From assembly GCA_030040475.1 (NCBI GenBank), contig JASHTQ010000276.1:1-14133 (forward strand): 14,133 nucleotides of DNA, in the 5' to 3' direction. The translations under genes and the position numbers were made by a program. Positions 13,212 to 14,133 of this stretch are shown here, in pieces. Each line of letters begins with the position of its first letter. Position 1 is the first letter of the stretch. This stretch comes from Streptosporangiaceae bacterium (GTDB taxonomy: Bacteria; Actinomycetota; Actinomycetes; Streptosporangiales; Streptosporangiaceae). The notes under the pieces were generated by a model, which was not told the DNA's origin, searched no databases, and saw only the letters and a program-made list of their open reading frames with translations.

Positions 13212-13735
13212 GGATCAAAGCCACGCGTCTACGTCCACGGGAGCCAGCAGGCCGTCCTGGGTGACATGTCCGCCGATGGTTACAAGCTGGCCACCGAACT
13301 GGTGTCCAAGTTCTTCACCTACGGCACCCCGCACGGCGGCATACGATCCGCGGGCGGCATCGCCCAGTGGGTGGAAGAAACCTTCGGCCCGGCCGGCTCC
13401 AAGATCTTCGCGCCCGAATTGATGCAAGGCTATCTGGACCCGGACAAGGAATTCGGCGACCGCTGCGATAAGGGCTGGGACCCGCAGGTGATAGACCCGC
13501 CAGTATTTCCCGTCAGGATATCTTCTGCTTGATCGGCACCGACCCGGCCGACTACGGATGGGCGTCGCGCACCGCGATGGGCCCGCAGTCCGATGGTCTT
13601 GCCAACATCGACAACGCCTACGTTCGCGGCGCGCACCGGGCCTACGTCCACCGCTCGCACTCCGGACTAATTCCCGCCGATACGCCGGAAAAATTCAAAT
13701 TCTATTTTCCCGAACGGCGAGTGGTGCCCCTCCCA
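13212..13735 (+). pseudogene. 5'-truncated, frameshifted alpha/beta-hydrolase-like gene remnant
   Basis: Two overlapping plus-strand frames read as one protein if one base is restored. The first frame (from about 13212; ATG at 13266) gives SKPRVYVHGS, then KLATELVSKFFTYGTPHGGIRSAGG and EFGDRCDKGWDPQVI, ending FPVR before a stop at 13530. The second frame starts about 13517 and gives DIFCLIGTDPADYG, TAMGPQSDGLANIDNAYVRGAHRAYVHRSHSG. Adding one G at about 13516 joins them as FPVRDIFCLIGTD. The TYGTPHGG block followed by late SDG-x-V/A and RSHSG histidine segments looks like an esterase/lipase-type hydrolase C-terminal half. The catalytic serine region (GHSxGG) is absent, so the 5' half is lost next to the HNH gene. 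After RSHSG (about 13664) the frame becomes unlike the family; a third frame reads NSRRYAGKIQILFSR, which may be the continuation after a second deletion. Not expected to make an active enzyme. The family assignment is tentative. Confidence 0.6.
13665..13685 (+). repeat. Right copy of a roughly 20-bp direct repeat (inside hydrolase remnant)
   Basis: GACTA, ATTCCCGCCGAT, A, CGC. It is the partner of 11396-11417 in the same orientation. It begins exactly where similarity of the hydrolase remnant to a sensible protein stops in its second frame. Confidence 0.4.
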
Positions 13736-13909
13736 GGCAACCACCCGCCAGCCGCTTCGGGCGCCACAACGGACGATCCGCCGGCGGAAGCCGATGCCTT
13801 GCTCCAGGCAGCGGCTGGATCATGGAGCAGTTTTGCCGGTAACGATCGGCGGCCTTCGTGACGGTTATCCCGTTGCGCCGTGACGTACTCGCCCGCCAGG
13901 CTATGGCCC
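13736..13909. other. Intergenic stretch with no recognised gene
   Basis: Between the hydrolase remnant and the antibiotic kinase start. Short frames cross it without a ribosome site or recognisable protein. No clear -35/-10 pair for the downstream gene is seen. It is likely decayed sequence plus the downstream promoter. Confidence 0.4.
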
Positions 13910-14133
13910 ATGCTTGACCCGGGGTTCGTCTTGGACGCCGCCGCCCGCGAGCGGCTGCTCGACCGGTTCGGCCCGGACGTGGAACCGTGGTGCGACGGCC
14001 TGACCGGGCTGGTCGCCGCGTACTGCCAGCGCTGGGGCCTGGAACTGGACGAGGCGCTGTCCGGCGGCACCTCCCGTGTCTTCCTCGGCCGCCAGGATGG
14101 CGCGAGGCCGGTGGTGCTCAAGCTGACCCCTGA
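13910..14133 (+). CDS. APH(6)/streptomycin 6-kinase-like aminoglycoside phosphotransferase, N-terminal part
   Basis: 74 codons from ATG at 13910, open at the window end. The pattern RFGPDVEPWCDGLTGLVAAYCQRWGL, then LSGGTSRVFLGRQDGARPVVLKL, matches the N-terminal lobe of the aminoglycoside/hydroxyurea antibiotic resistance kinase family, which phosphorylates streptomycin-type substrates with ATP. The GGTSRVFL strand corresponds to the nucleotide-binding turn and VVLKL carries the conserved lysine (K71). The catalytic HGD segment would lie beyond the window. The start is the only ATG that keeps the frame; the nearest upstream ATG (13903) stops after four codons. The ribosome site is weak (CAGG about 11 nt upstream). 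Whether it gives resistance cannot be told; many chromosomal homologues are of unknown substrate. Confidence 0.75.
   Translation, partial: MLDPGFVLDAAARERLLDRFGPDVEPWCDGLTGLVAAYCQRWGLELDEALSGGTSRVFLGRQDGARPVVLKLTP

Noticed and set aside
1..14133. tRNA, rRNA, riboswitch or CRISPR array
   Set aside because: No regularly spaced repeats, tRNA cloverleaf sequence or known riboswitch core was recognised on either strand by eye.

Overview
The window is high-GC DNA, with G or C at most third codon positions. It carries families typical of a filamentous or soil actinomycete: a PASTA-less Ser/Thr kinase, an F420-type nitroreductase, a large NB-ARC/TPR regulator, a DHA2 drug exporter, an actinobacterial lactate 2-monooxygenase-like enzyme and a DUF222-HNH (13E12-type) protein. 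I read it as chromosomal accessory DNA of an actinomycete (Streptosporangiales- or Streptomycetales-like). Genus is not decidable from this sequence. I see no tRNA, rRNA or CRISPR array.

Layout. 1-845 (-) is a 3'-truncated Ser/Thr kinase that runs in frame into a second, diverged copy of its own helix-E segment at the window edge. 1000-1473 (-) is a Ddn-like deazaflavin oxidoreductase. 1628-2071 (+) is a small secreted six-cysteine protein, convergent with an AIM24-family protein (2102-2671, -) across a hairpin. 2859-5399 (-) is a large regulator with a DNA-binding domain at each end (XRE HTH, NB-ARC, TPR, LuxR HTH). Divergent from it are a lipoprotein (5594-6214) and a 14-TM MFS exporter (6227-8050), 12 bp apart and probably one operon; a 13-bp palindrome lies in the shared intergenic region. 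8127-9287 (+) is an FMN-dependent lactate 2-monooxygenase-like enzyme with a leaderless-type start. 9385-9960 (-) is a GrpB/UPF0157 protein, divergent from a secreted phospholipase D-like lipoprotein (10085-11401, +).

The right part (about 11400-13900) looks the most rearranged. It holds a DUF222-HNH nuclease gene (11428-13038, -) with two in-frame copies of a GC-rich palindrome, an orphan Shine-Dalgarno sequence on one side, and a 5'-truncated, frameshifted hydrolase remnant on the other. A roughly 20-bp direct repeat lies at the end of the phospholipase gene and again inside the hydrolase remnant. The window closes with the 5' part of an APH(6)-like antibiotic kinase (13910 to end).

How the genes may work together: the regulator, lipoprotein and exporter are the best candidate functional unit (control plus export). 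The remaining genes are mostly single transcription units. No complete new multi-gene system is obvious. The most unusual items are the kinase duplication, the palindromic repeat inside the HNH gene and the decayed HNH-hydrolase region.
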